From: RYN-230 sp963768945
GTDB lineage: Bacteria; Actinomycetota; Actinomycetes; Streptosporangiales; Streptosporangiaceae
Reading direction: 5' to 3'
DNA length: 64,000 bases
NCBI GenBank assembly: GCA_963768945.1
Contig: CAVYJW010000006.1
Coordinates: forward strand, 620,001 to 684,000
Made by a program: the position numbers and the translations under genes. Position 1 is the stretch's first letter; the number at the start of each line of letters is the position of its first letter. Of the stretch, positions 7,397 through 15,990 are shown piece by piece. Under the pieces are notes generated by a model. It saw only the letters and a list, made by a program, of their open reading frames with translations, was not told the DNA's origin and did not search any database.

Positions 7397-8893
7397 TTAT
7401 CCGGCGTCCAGCCGGAGCAGGTCGTCGAGGGTCTCGCGGCGCAGCAGCAGCCGCGCCGCGCCGTCCCGGACGGCCACCACAGCGGGCCGGGTGACGTGGT
7501 TGTAATTGCTGGCCATCGACCGGCAGTACGCCCCGGTGGCCGCGACCGCGAGCAGGTCACCAGGTACCAGATCGGAGGGCAGGTAGCTGTCGCGGACCAC
7601 GATGTCGCCACTCTCGCAGTGCCTGCCAACAATCCTGGACAGCATCGGCGGCGCCGCAGATTCGCGGGAGGCGAGCACGCAGGTGTACTCGGCGTCGTAT
7701 AGCGCGGTCCGGATGTTGTCGCTCATCCCGCCGTCCACGCTCACATAGGTGCGCAGCCCGTCCACATCCTTGACCGTCCCGACCTCGTACAGCGTAACCG
7801 TGCCCGGTCCGGCGATGGCGCGTCCCGGCTCGAAGGTCAGCCGCGGCATGGGCAGGCCCGCCGCGGCGCACTGGACGCGCACGATCTCATGCAGGTTCTG
7901 GGCGGTGACCTTGACGTCCGCCGGGTCGTCGTCCGGCGTGTAGGCGATACCGAGCCCGCCACCGAGGTTCAGCTCGCTGATCATGATGCCGTGCTCGTCG
8001 CGGATCCGGACGGCGAGGCCCAGCACCCGGCGGGCGGCCGCCTCGAAGCCGTCGGTGTCGAAGATCTGTGACCCGATGTGCGAGTGCAGCCCGGCCAGTT
8101 CCACCCCTGGGCAGGCCAGCACCCGGCGCACCGCCTCGTCGGCCGCGCCGGAGGACAGCGAGAACCCGAACTTCTGGTCGTCGTGGGCGGTGGCAACGAA
8201 CTCGTGGGTGTGCGCCTCCACCCCCGTGGTGACCCGGACGAGCACCCTGGGCCGCGGCGCGGTCCCGCGCCCGTCTGGCCCGCGCCCGTCTGGCCCGCGC
8301 CCGTCTGGCCCCTTCGCGGCGGTTCCCTGCCGGGCTGCGCCGTTTCCGGCAGCAGTGCGCCCCGGGACCGGCGGGTCGGTCAGGTAGGCGAGGCGGGCGA
8401 TCTCCTCGAACGAGTCCACCACGATGTGACCCACGCCCGCATCCAGGGCCCGGGCCAGCTCACCCTCGAGCTTGTTGCTGCCGTGCAAGGTGATCATCTC
8501 GGGCGGCACGCCGGCCTGCAGCGCTACCTCCAGTTCGCCGCCAGTGCACACGTCAACCCCGAGGCCTTCCTCGGTGACCCAGCGCAGCACGCCGCGGCAG
8601 CAGAACGCCTTGGCCGCGTAGAACACCCCGGCCTGCGCCCCGAACGCCTCCCGGTAGCCACGGCAGCGCTGCCGGAAGTCGTCCTCGTCGCAGACGAACA
8701 GCGGCGTGCCGAACTGAGCGGCTAGGTCCCGCACGTCCAGGCGACCAACGGTGAGCACACCGTCCTCCCGGCGGGCCGAATGCGGCCAGATCCCCGGGTA
8801 CAGGGCGTTGAGATCCTGGGGCGGGGCCGGCGGGTGCTCGGCGGGCAGCACGTCGGCGTGCCGCGGTCCGGCGGGGTGGGCGACACGGCTCAT
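7397..8893 (-). CDS. lysA: Diaminopimelate decarboxylase
   Basis: It decarboxylates meso-diaminopimelate to lysine. It is a fold-III PLP enzyme of 498 residues, longer than the usual 420-470. The PLP lysine is Lys95 in VFYAAKAFCC, the GGGLGI phosphate loop follows HSHIGSQIF, and the C-terminal CESGDIVVRD and GAYCRSMASNYN motifs are intact. The extra length includes three perfect GPDGR units near residue 200, encoded by a 15-bp repeat at 8266-8310. The start at 8893 is ATG. Its 5' flank contains another tandem repeat (8904-8975), then the nrtL-like gene. Confidence 0.96.
   Translation of the reverse strand: MSRVAHPAGPRHADVLPAEHPPAPPQDLNALYPGIWPHSARREDGVLTVGRLDVRDLAAQFGTPLFVCDEDDFRQRCRGYREAFGAQAGVFYAAKAFCCRGVLRWVTEEGLGVDVCTGGELEVALQAGVPPEMITLHGSNKLEGELARALDAGVGHIVVDSFEEIARLAYLTDPPVPGRTAAGNGAARQGTAAKGPDGRGPDGRGPDGRGTAPRPRVLVRVTTGVEAHTHEFVATAHDDQKFGFSLSSGAADEAVRRVLACPGVELAGLHSHIGSQIFDTDGFEAAARRVLGLAVRIRDEHGIMISELNLGGGLGIAYTPDDDPADVKVTAQNLHEIVRVQCAAAGLPMPRLTFEPGRAIAGPGTVTLYEVGTVKDVDGLRTYVSVDGGMSDNIRTALYDAEYTCVLASRESAAPPMLSRIVGRHCESGDIVVRDSYLPSDLVPGDLLAVAATGAYCRSMASNYNHVTRPAVVAVRDGAARLLLRRETLDDLLRLDAG
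8266..8310. repeat. 15-bp tandem repeat inside lysA, three perfect copies
   Basis: CGCGCCCGTCTGGCC is repeated exactly at 8266, 8281 and 8296 and encodes GPDGR-type units in lysA. Confidence 0.95.
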
Positions 8894-8903
8894 GGCAGGG
8901 TCC

Positions 8904-8975
8904 TTGCTGCTCGTTCTGGCCTTGCTTGCTCGTTCTGGCCTTGCTTGCTCGTTCTGGCCTTGCTGCTCGTTCTGG
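8904..8975. repeat. 18-19-bp tandem repeat upstream of lysA, four copies
   Basis: Units at 8904-8921, 8922-8940, 8941-8959 and 8960-8975 follow TTGCTTGCTCGTTCTGGCC; the outer two lack one T-containing step. They fill half of the spacer between the nrtL-like gene and lysA. Confidence 0.9.
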
Positions 8976-9034
8976 TGCGTTCTGCTGCGGCCTGGCGGAC
9001 GATCAGGCGGTCGGTCGGGCCGGCATGGGGCTGG

Positions 9035-10284
9035 CTACATCCGGCCGGGCGCGGCGATGCCCAGCAACCGCAGGCCGGTCCCGAGGACCGTCCGCGCGGC
9101 GCTGGCCAGCTGCAGCCGGGCCAGGAACAGCTCGCCGCCCGCCGGTGGGCCGCCCGCGGGCCGCAGGTCCGGGAGACGCGCTGGGAGCGAGCCCGGCCCC
9201 ATCACCGGGCAGGCCTCCTGCCAGTCGAAGTACCGGCCGGCCAGCTCCTCCAGGTAGGCGGCGACCACGTGCGGCTGCCGGCGGCGCGCGGCCCCGGCCA
9301 CCCGTTCCGGGAGCCAGGACATCGCGTCGAGCAGCACCCGCTCGCTGGGGTGCGCGAGCAGGCACGGCTGGAACCGCTCCGCATCCGGCCCCGGCAGCCC
9401 GAGGTCAGCGGCCTGCCGCAGCGCAGACGCGGCGTGAGCGTGCGCGTACCGCACAGCATAGGCGGGATTGCCCAGCTGCTGCGCGGCCAGGACCCTGGGG
9501 TCAAGATCAGGCCCCTGCGGCCGGGGAACCCCGCTGGCCAGCCGGCTGAGCGCGAACCGGACGGCGTCCTCCCCCGCATACACGATGGCCTCCGCGACCG
9601 GCCCGTCCGGTCCGGTCTCCCCCGGTCCGGTCTCCCCCGGCCCGGTTTCCCCGGCCCGGTCTCCCCCGGCCCGGTCTCCCCCAGCCCGGGCGGTATCCAG
9701 GTGACCTCGGCGCCCGCAGCCTCAGCCAGCCGTCCGGCCAGCTCTGCGGTGAGCCGTTGCCAGGCGTCCGGCCAGTCCCGCGCGCGGGCCAGCCGGGCGT
9801 CGCGCGGCGCGGTTACCCGCACGCCGCGGCGGGCCAGGCTCCGGGCGCATCCCGGTCCTGCCCGGGCAATCCGGGCCGCGAGCCCGGCCAGCGCGTCCGG
9901 GGTGACCGTGATGCAGAGGTAGCCGGCCCCGGTGACACGGACGTCGCCGATACCGCTCTCCCCCGGCATCGACCGCAGCGCAGCGGCGAGCACCGCGGCG
10001 ACCCGGGCCGGGTCCGCCGCCAGGCGGTGAGCCAGCACGAACGGCAGCGTGGTCGCGTAACTGCCGGGGCCGCCGCCGGCCTCAGGCGGCACCGGCCGCC
10101 AGGTGCCGGCGGCCAGGCCGGGGAGACTGCTGAGGGTGGCGTCGCCGGGCAAGCCGCCGGAGGCCACGGCCATATCGGCCGCCGCCGCGAGCGCGGCACT
10201 GAGGTCCCCGGTCATCACAGACGAGCAGGCTATCCGGGCGAGCCGGTGTAAGAAGGGCTCGCGTTGCGGCCAGGGAACGGCCAT
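9035..10284 (-). pseudogene. nrtL: ArgS-related anticodon-binding protein (NrtL-like), frameshifted in this sequence
   Basis: An N-terminal arginyl-tRNA-synthetase-like domain (DLSAALAAAADMA, then VRVTGAGYLCITVTP) and a C-terminal DALR anticodon-binding domain (QLGNPAYAVRYAHAHA, YLEELAGRYFDW) lie in different frames, 9202-10284 and 9035-9583. The catalytic HIGH and KMSKS motifs of ArgS are absent, as in the NrtL-type proteins found upstream of lysA in streptomycetes. The frames meet inside a 15-bp tandem repeat at 9609-9682, whose third unit is one C short (run of four at 9649-9652, five in the others). Restoring that base joins the frames. The start is either ATG 10284 or ATG 10215; neither has a clear ribosome-binding site. 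Function is unknown. Confidence 0.75.
9609..9682. repeat. 15-bp tandem repeat in the nrtL-like gene, five units, one of 14 bp
   Basis: Units start at 9609, 9624, 9639, 9653 and 9668. The plus-strand unit is GGTCCGGTCTCCCCC or GGCCCGGTCTCCCCC. The third unit (9639-9652) has TTT for TCT and only four C, which breaks the reading frame. Confidence 0.93.
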
Positions 10285-10349
10285 GTGTCCCAGTCAGGCC
10301 GTCCCGGTCGGACCGGGCGCAGGCGGACCCTCGGCCTCCAAGGCCCCGG

Positions 10350-10832
10350 CTAGTCGCCGGGGAGCTGGCCGGTTTCGTTATCTGGCTCGATGGTCTCGGG
10401 GGGTGCGCCGGCCTGCGCCTTCGCGGCGCCCCCGGCCTCGCGGGCCTCGCTGGCCGCCGCCCCGGCCAGCTCGCGGACGACCCGGATCATCTCCCCCGGG
10501 TCGAACGGCTTGGTCAGGTAGGCGTCCACGCCGATCTCGCGGCCGCGGTCCTTGTCGTCCTCCTGAGCCCGCGCGGTAATCAGGACGACGCGGATCCGGC
10601 TGGTCTGCGGGTTGCGGCGCAGCTGGCCGGCGGTCACCCAGCCGTCCAGGCGGGGCATCATCACGTCGAGCGTGATCACGTCCGGGTCGATCGCCGCGAC
10701 CTTGTCCAGGCAGTCCTGGCCATCCACGGCCGTGGCGACGTCGAACCCCTCCAGGGTCAGGTTGACGGCGATGAGCTGCCGAATCACCTCATCGTCGTCC
10801 ACCACGAGAACGCGTCCCAGAGCCTGCGCCAC
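10350..10832 (-). CDS. Stand-alone CheY-like response regulator
   Basis: A receiver domain fills residues 6-125: acidic pocket VDDDE (12-14), phosphorylation site Asp56 in ITLDVMMPRLDGW, conserved Thr in VVLITARAQ and Lys in YLTKPFDPGEM. The last 35 residues are a Gly/Ala-rich tail without a DNA-binding domain, so it probably works through protein contact. No histidine kinase is adjacent. The 160-residue protein sits between the nrtL-like gene and tRNA-Arg on the minus strand; its ATG is at 10832. Partner and output are unknown. Confidence 0.88.
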   Translation of the reverse strand: MAQALGRVLVVDDDEVIRQLIAVNLTLEGFDVATAVDGQDCLDKVAAIDPDVITLDVMMPRLDGWVTAGQLRRNPQTSRIRVVLITARAQEDDKDRGREIGVDAYLTKPFDPGEMIRVVRELAGAAASEAREAGGAAKAQAGAPPETIEPDNETGQLPGD

Positions 10833-10951
10833 GGCGTGAGGCTAGCGTGTCCCGACTGGTTCCCGCGACAACATGCCCAAGGCGTCGCCAAGCTGTGCCC
10901 ACGGCGGTCCATGGTGGCGCCGGGGTACTGATACTCTTTTCCCGTCCTGGA

Positions 10952-11023
10952 GCCCCCGTAGCTCAGGGGATAGAGCACCGCCCTCCGGAGGCGGGTGCGC
11001 AGGTTCGAATCCTGCCGGGGGCG
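10952..11023 (+). tRNA. tRNA-Arg, anticodon CCG
   Basis: A full cloverleaf can be drawn: acceptor stem 10952-10958 with 11016-11022, D arm GCTC/GAGC, anticodon stem CCGCC (10978-10982)/GGCGG (10990-10994) with loop CTCCGGA giving anticodon CCG at 10985-10987, and T arm GCAGG-TTCGAAT-CCTGC (10999-11015). The discriminator base is G11023. CCA is not encoded. It should read the CGG codon. A transposase remnant begins about 18 bases beyond its 3' end. Confidence 0.95.
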
Positions 11024-11040
11024 CTTTGTGATGAGGTTCT

Positions 11041-11400
11041 TCCTGCGGCGCTCGATGCGGGAACGTCCAGCTCGAAGCCGTCGATGGCCATCAGCCGCCA
11101 CTCCCGCAGGAAAGCTCCGAAGGTCAGCAGCCCAGCGACCGGCCCGGCCACCCGGTCATTAAGCCGCTCCAGCGGCTCGGGTCCCAGCCGCTGCCGGGCC
11201 TGGGTAATCCCGCCTGAGGTCGGCGCGCCCCAGGAATCGTCCCAGCATCCCCACGGCACCAGCGTCTCGGTCAGCCGGGCAGCGACCTCCTCGTAGTGTT
11301 CGGCGACCAGCGCCATCGCGGAATAGACCATGACGTGCGCGGCAGGATCGCCCTGGCGCCGAGCACCGGAACCCGGACACCGGGCTGCTCCGGCCTGGGC
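11041..11400 (-). pseudogene. IS4-type transposase, N-terminal remnant
   Basis: The minus-strand frame reads HVMVYSAMALVAEHYEEVAA, then WDDSWGAPTSGGITQARQRL and LREWRLMAIDGFELDVPASS. This resembles the N-terminal domain of IS4-family transposases up to the first catalytic Asp region (AIDGxxLDVP). The homology stops at about 11041, just after tRNA-Arg, so the rest of the DDE domain is missing. The upstream end is also blurred, with no good start. No terminal inverted repeats are visible. It is an old, dead insertion, possibly linked to integration at the tRNA. Confidence 0.65.
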
Positions 11401-11499
11401 TTGGCCGGTCCTGCGATGTCGTTCCGCCCCGGCTTGACGTGGCTGATAACACATGCCTATCATAGTGATATCAGTTTTTGCGAGCCTGAGGAGGGCTCC

Positions 11500-11772
11500 A
11501 TGGAAGCTCCAGCCGGCAGTGGTTTTCTTACCTGGATCCACCGCAAAACCCCACCACGCATGAACACCTACACGGCGTACAGCATCGGGACCTTCATCGC
11601 CTGGGCGGTGCTCTGGGCGATCCTCGCCGCCACCGAAAAGAAAGTGACCCTCGGCTATATCTTCGCGATCTTCCTCGGATGGTGCATCGGGTGGCTCTCG
11701 GCCACGATCGCCCGAGCCGTCTACCCGCCCCCGAAGAAGGTGTATCTGACCGGAGACCCAGGGCAACCATGA
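11500..11772 (+). CDS. Small membrane protein of unknown function
   Basis: This 90-residue protein has two hydrophobic segments, about residues 27-44 (AYSIGTFIAWAVLWAIL) and 51-70 (LGYIFAIFLGWCIGWLSAT). The termini are short, basic and proline-containing; the C-terminal tail is YPPPKKVYL. The ATG at 11500 is preceded by GAGGAGGG with a five-base gap, so the longer frame starting at 11296 is rejected. A near-perfect terminator follows at 11827, suggesting a single-gene transcript. I recognise no family. Confidence 0.65.
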   Translation: MEAPAGSGFLTWIHRKTPPRMNTYTAYSIGTFIAWAVLWAILAATEKKVTLGYIFAIFLGWCIGWLSATIARAVYPPPKKVYLTGDPGQP

Positions 11773-11826
11773 CGGCAACCGGAGCAAGCGCCGTCGCGCT
11801 GGGACTGAGTAGCACAGGACGCAGGC

Positions 11827-11855
11827 GTGGTGGCGGCCATTGTGGCCGCCACCAC
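11827..11855 (+). terminator. Perfect 13-bp hairpin after the small membrane protein gene
   Basis: GTGGTGGCGGCCA (11827-11839), loop TTG, then its exact complement at 11843-11855, followed by TTCCT. It lies 55 bases after the stop at 11772. It is the strongest hairpin noticed in the window. Confidence 0.75.
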
Positions 11856-12077
11856 TTCCTGTCCTCGGCACGCTGGCGCTCCCCAGGGTCCGGGTCGGCT
11901 TGCACCCGCCACCACGGCCCGCCAGGCGCCCGCACGGGGCGGCGTACGGGCGTAAGCTCGCCGTCCCGTAGTCCGCTGGGCTTCAGTGACAGACTTGGCG
12001 CATGAGATTCTGGGCGATCCCGGCTCACGGGAATCGCGGATGGTTTCGTGGGGTCGGCCTCGGGCAAGGGAGCGCGT

Positions 12078-13247
12078 GTGGATCTGCTCAGCCTCGGAGT
12101 GATATCGCGGTCACGGAAGGAGCACGAGAGACGGCTCGCGATCCATCCGCTGCACCTCGAACGGATTGATGCTGACCTGCGGGAACGCGTCTATCTTGAG
12201 CGCGGCTACGGCGAGCAGTTCGGCGTACCCGATGACCAACTCGCATCGCGTGTGGCCGGGCTCCGCACTCGCGAAGAACTGCTCGCGGAATGCGATGTCA
12301 TCTTGCTGCCCAAGCCGCAGCCCCAGGACCTGGCGCAGATGCGGGTCGGGCAGGTCCTGTGGGGCTGGCCGCATTGTGTCCAGGACGAGGAGATCACCCA
12401 GCTGAGCATCGAGCGGCGGCTCACGCTGATCGCTTTTGAGGCGATGAACTACTGGAATGCTGACGGTTCGTTCAACCTGCATGTCTTTCACAAGAACAAC
12501 GAACTGGCCGGCTACTGCTCGGTGCTGCATGCTCTGGAACTCATCGGGACGACTGGTGAATATGGCCGCCGGCTCCGGGCGGCCGTCATCAGCTTCGGGG
12601 CTAGCGGCCGGGGCGCGGTGACAGCCCTCAACGCGCACGGCGTGAACGACGTCGATGTCCTGACCCATCGTGACATCAACGCGGTCGCCTCCCCCATCCA
12701 CTCGGCGCGCATGGTCCACTTCGACCGGGACACCGACGACCCCAGCCGCTGCCACGCGCTGCTCGGAACCGGCCGGACACCGCTGGCGGCCTTTCTCGCC
12801 GAGCACGACATCGTGGTCAACTGCGTGCTGCAGGACACCGACGCGCCGCTGATGTTCGTCACCACCAGCGACCTGGGCTCCTTCGCGCGTGGCAGCCTCA
12901 TCGTGGACGTGTCCTGCGACGAGGGCATGGGCTTCAGCTGGGCCCGCCCCACCACCTTCGCCGAGCCCATGCTCACGGTCGGCAATAACGTCTCCTATTA
13001 CGCCGTGGATCACAGCCCGTCGTACCTGTGGAACTCCGCTACCTGGGAGATCAGCGAGGCTCTGCTCCCGAATCTTCGCCCGGTGCTCACCGGCCCCCGG
13101 GGGTGGGACGCGGACGAGACGATCCGGCGGGCCATCGAAATCCGCGACGGCGTCATCCACAACCCGCGCATCCTGTCCTTCCAGCACCGTTCGCCGGACT
13201 ATCCGCACCGACCGCGCCTGCAGGAACGCCAAGCAGGTCACGACTGA
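12078..13247 (+). CDS. Alanine dehydrogenase/PNT-family NAD(P)-dependent dehydrogenase
   Basis: The 389-residue protein starts MDLLSLGVISRSRKEHERRL. It has the AlaDH/PNT N-terminal domain (DVILLPKPQPQDLAQM, GWPHCVQDEEITQ) and a Rossmann domain with the loop VISFGASGRGAVTAL near residue 180. Related families are alanine dehydrogenase, saccharopine dehydrogenase and N5-(carboxyethyl)ornithine synthase; the substrate cannot be fixed by eye. GTG 12078 is preferred to the upstream ATG at 12048 because AGGGAG precedes it at a normal distance and homology begins there. It is flanked by a 305-bp gap containing a terminator, and appears monocistronic. Confidence 0.75.
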   Translation: MDLLSLGVISRSRKEHERRLAIHPLHLERIDADLRERVYLERGYGEQFGVPDDQLASRVAGLRTREELLAECDVILLPKPQPQDLAQMRVGQVLWGWPHCVQDEEITQLSIERRLTLIAFEAMNYWNADGSFNLHVFHKNNELAGYCSVLHALELIGTTGEYGRRLRAAVISFGASGRGAVTALNAHGVNDVDVLTHRDINAVASPIHSARMVHFDRDTDDPSRCHALLGTGRTPLAAFLAEHDIVVNCVLQDTDAPLMFVTTSDLGSFARGSLIVDVSCDEGMGFSWARPTTFAEPMLTVGNNVSYYAVDHSPSYLWNSATWEISEALLPNLRPVLTGPRGWDADETIRRAIEIRDGVIHNPRILSFQHRSPDYPHRPRLQERQAGHD

Positions 13248-13593
13248 CCCCGTGAGCTACGTTCCAGTCATTGGACGGTCGTTGCCCAAGGGCAGCCTGA
13301 GTTCCGGCCTGAAGAAGAGCGGCTCGCCGGCCGCCTGCTCAGCACCTGAACCGGCGGCCGCCTGGCACCGCGTGAACGCGGACGTACCCGCTGCTGGGGC
13401 CATGCGTGGGGTGATCCGCGCTCGGCCATCCGTCCGTGTTCCGCTGCGTCTGGCCGTCTCGGCCCCGGAGAGCTGGCTGGCCCTGGCGGGCGTTACCTGC
13501 CGGGGGCGGGGAAGGACGTCATGGTAGAAGGAGGCGGGGAAGGACGTCATAGTAGAAGGACTAGTGTGCGGCGCGCCGGAGGGGACTCAGCTG
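13248..13593. other. Non-coding stretch with a 28-bp tandem duplication
   Basis: No frame here looks like protein. A 28-bp direct duplication occupies 13505-13560, immediately upstream of the next gene. Confidence 0.5.
13505..13560. repeat. 28-bp tandem repeat, two copies
   Basis: Units 13505-13532 and 13533-13560 differ at one base (ATGG against ATAG). Each contains GGGGAAGGACGTCAT. The repeat ends 34 bases before the start codon at 13594, so it may duplicate a promoter or operator. Confidence 0.93.
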
Positions 13594-13983
13594 ATGACCA
13601 ATGATGAGCAGGGCACATCGGGCATGGTTCCCGGCTTGGTTGAGGCGTTCGTCTCTCAACTGCGCACCATCACCGCCGGGCTGGAGGGCCTGGCCGGAGC
13701 TGGTGCGCACCTGCCACCGGGCCCTGGCCCGTTGCCGCTGCCTGGTGGCTTGTCGGCGATGCAGCTGAGGTCGATCGCTCAGAGCGTCGCCGCGCAGCGG
13801 CGCAGCATCGAAGCCCTCCAGGCCCAGCTATCCGCGTTCGATGAGCAACTGGCAATGCTGGAGCAGATCCTCAGCCCGCTCGCTGCGTGGAGCAGCACCT
13901 GGGCAGAGCTTGAACAGCGGCTGCTGACCATACCCCGGGCGCCGGAATCCCCGGGTGGACCGGGCGTTTCCGGCAAGGAATAG
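13594..13983 (+). CDS. Small coiled-coil protein of unknown function
   Basis: The protein has 129 residues. After a Pro/Gly/Leu-rich stretch (LPPGPGPLPLPGGLSAMQ), residues about 55-110 form a strongly heptad-like helix (QSVAAQRRSIEALQAQLSAF, then EQLAMLEQIL). The ATG at 13594 is preceded by GGAGGGG. The amphipathic helix plus the proline linker recall phasin-like or scaffolding proteins, but I would not assign a role. Confidence 0.65.
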   Translation: MTNDEQGTSGMVPGLVEAFVSQLRTITAGLEGLAGAGAHLPPGPGPLPLPGGLSAMQLRSIAQSVAAQRRSIEALQAQLSAFDEQLAMLEQILSPLAAWSSTWAELEQRLLTIPRAPESPGGPGVSGKE

Positions 13984-14237
13984 CCCAGCCGCACTAGCAC
14001 CATCGCCCCGGCACGCGGTCTCTAACGGACGCGCTCGAACGGGACGGGGACGAACGCTACGATGTGCTGCCCAGCGATGGGGGTAGTTGATGCGGCTTTC
14101 GAGCGCGCCTGAATCAAGCTCCAGATGCCTTCGACCGCGGACTCCGCCGCGTATTTGCCCTGTAGAGGGCAGCGAGAGGGTCCCCGCGCGGCGGGGGCCG
14201 GGTCGCGTCGCGGGTCTGCCATGGCAGTATCGGCCAG

Positions 14238-14834
14238 ATGGGCGAACTCACCGATGTTTCCGGCGCATTCGGCTACGGCGACTCGATCCTGGCCGGGGAG
14301 CGGGTGCGGCTGCGCGGCATGCGGGACGGCGATCTGCCTGCACTCGCAAACTGGGAGATGGATCCCGGGCGGATGGCCACGCTGACAAGCTGCGTGGCCC
14401 CTCAGTCGGAGGCCGCGGCGAAGGAACGCATCGCGAAGTGGGGCGCGAACGACCACGACGACCTCGGCTTCGCCATCGAGACGCTCGAGGACCCGCCGGT
14501 GCTTGTCGGCAACATCGGGCTGTGGGGCGCGCGCCCCAAGGACCGGTGCGCGACGCTCGGGATCGCCCTGGGCCGTGAGTACACCGGCCGCGGCTACGGC
14601 ACGGACGCGGTGCGCGTCATCGTCGGCTACGGGTTCCGCGAGATGGGACTGCACCGCATCCAGCTCGGCGTGGCCCCGTTCAACCCCGCCGGGATCCGCG
14701 CCTATGAGAAGGCGGGGTTCGTCGAGGAGGGCCGCCTGCGCGAGCGCGTGCTGCACGACGGGCGCTGGTACGACGAGGTGCTGATGTCCATCCTCGACCA
14801 CGAGTGGGCAGCCCGCCGATCGCCTGGCCGGTGA
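14238..14834 (+). CDS. GNAT-family N-acetyltransferase, RimJ/RimL-like
   Basis: The 198-residue protein has the RimJ-type order: VRLRGMRDGDLPALANWE at the start, the acetyl-CoA pyrophosphate loop GREYTGRGYGTDAVRVIV (Q/RxxGxG/A type) about residues 112-129, and the C-terminal GLHRIQLGVAPFNPAGIRAYEKAGF. It is likely to acetylate a ribosomal-protein N-terminus, an amino sugar or a drug. CAGTAT lies seven bases before the ATG, so the mRNA may be leaderless. It is convergent with the enoyl-CoA hydratase gene. Confidence 0.85.
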   Translation: MGELTDVSGAFGYGDSILAGERVRLRGMRDGDLPALANWEMDPGRMATLTSCVAPQSEAAAKERIAKWGANDHDDLGFAIETLEDPPVLVGNIGLWGARPKDRCATLGIALGREYTGRGYGTDAVRVIVGYGFREMGLHRIQLGVAPFNPAGIRAYEKAGFVEEGRLRERVLHDGRWYDEVLMSILDHEWAARRSPGR

Positions 14835-14965
14835 GCCAGCCGGCACCGCGGACGCTACGTCAGTAACCGGGCCCGATCGCGCTCCGTGATCAGCACCGGC
14901 AGGGGCCCAGCACGAGTACCCGCCGAATCCGTGGTCAGTCGTATCAGGTCATTTTGCGTCACCAG

Positions 14966-15754
14966 TTAGCGGCCAGTGAAGCGGGCCTCGCGCCGCTCGG
15001 TAAAGCTGCGCAATCCCTCAGCCGCGTCCTGGCTGCCCAGGATCCGAGGTAGCAGCGATGCGATGTGCTCACGCGCCGCGTCCGGGCCCTGGTCCCGTCC
15101 GACGCGCGCGTTGGCGAGCGTGCCCTGTACCCCGAGAGGCGCCTGCCGCGCGATCAGCTGGGCCAGTTCCCGCGCCCGCCCGGTGTGCGCCCCGGCCGGG
15201 ACGACCTCCTGCACCAGGCCGATCCGCAGCGCCTCAGCGGCGCCGAATTCCTCCGCGGTGAGCAGGAAGCGCATCGCGTTACCCCAGCCGAGCTGTGCGG
15301 GCGCACGGAAGGTGGCGCCGCCGAACGGCATGATCCCGCGGCCAATCTCCAGCTGGCGGAAGCGCACGTCATCAGCGGCGACCACGATATCGGCGGCCAG
15401 GGCGAGCTCGATAGACAAGGTGTAAGCAATGCCATTGACCGCCAGCACGACCGGCTTGGGCACCGGCTCACCCCAGACCGCGAACGGGTCGAAGCGGTGC
15501 GAGCCGGCAATCGCGCCGGGACCGGAGTCGGCCACCGCCGGCCCGACCTCGGCCAGATCGAGGCCCGCCGAGAAGTGATCGCCGTGCGCGAAGAGCACGC
15601 CAACGCGGAGCTCATCGTCGGTGCCGAGTGCTTCGTACGCGGCGCCCAGCGCCTCGATGGTCGCGAGGTCGAAGGCGTTGCGTTTCGCCGGGCGGTTGAT
15701 GCCGATGAGCAGCACGAATCCATCGCGCTCGACGGTGATGGGTTCGGTCAACAT
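14966..15754 (-). CDS. Enoyl-CoA hydratase/isomerase family protein
   Basis: This crotonase-fold protein has 262 residues. It carries RPAKRNAFDLATIEAL near the N-terminus, the first oxyanion-hole segment HGDHFSAGLDLAEVG, and the second, EIGRGIMPFGGATFRAPAQ. The Glu pair of true 2-enoyl-CoA hydratases is not evident, so a hydrolase, isomerase or other crotonase activity is equally possible. The ATG at 15754 has GGGAG four bases upstream. Both neighbours are unrelated and it appears monocistronic. Confidence 0.85.
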   Translation of the reverse strand: MLTEPITVERDGFVLLIGINRPAKRNAFDLATIEALGAAYEALGTDDELRVGVLFAHGDHFSAGLDLAEVGPAVADSGPGAIAGSHRFDPFAVWGEPVPKPVVLAVNGIAYTLSIELALAADIVVAADDVRFRQLEIGRGIMPFGGATFRAPAQLGWGNAMRFLLTAEEFGAAEALRIGLVQEVVPAGAHTGRARELAQLIARQAPLGVQGTLANARVGRDQGPDAAREHIASLLPRILGSQDAAEGLRSFTERREARFTGR

Positions 15755-15990
15755 GGCTCCCAGGCGGCCGCGGGCTGTCAGTCAACTCGACTCTACGGAC
15801 TGCCGCCGGGGTTAGCACGGGCCCGCCATGTAAAACCATCCGATCAGCCCGGCCACGACACCCGCTCATCATGGGCACTCGAACGACCGTCATCGCGGCA
15901 CGACCGGAATGGCAGCGGCACTTTCCACCTCAGCCACGAGCTCTCCGCGTCCCAGGCCTGCCCCAGGCAGCGCCGCAGTGCGGCGGCCGC

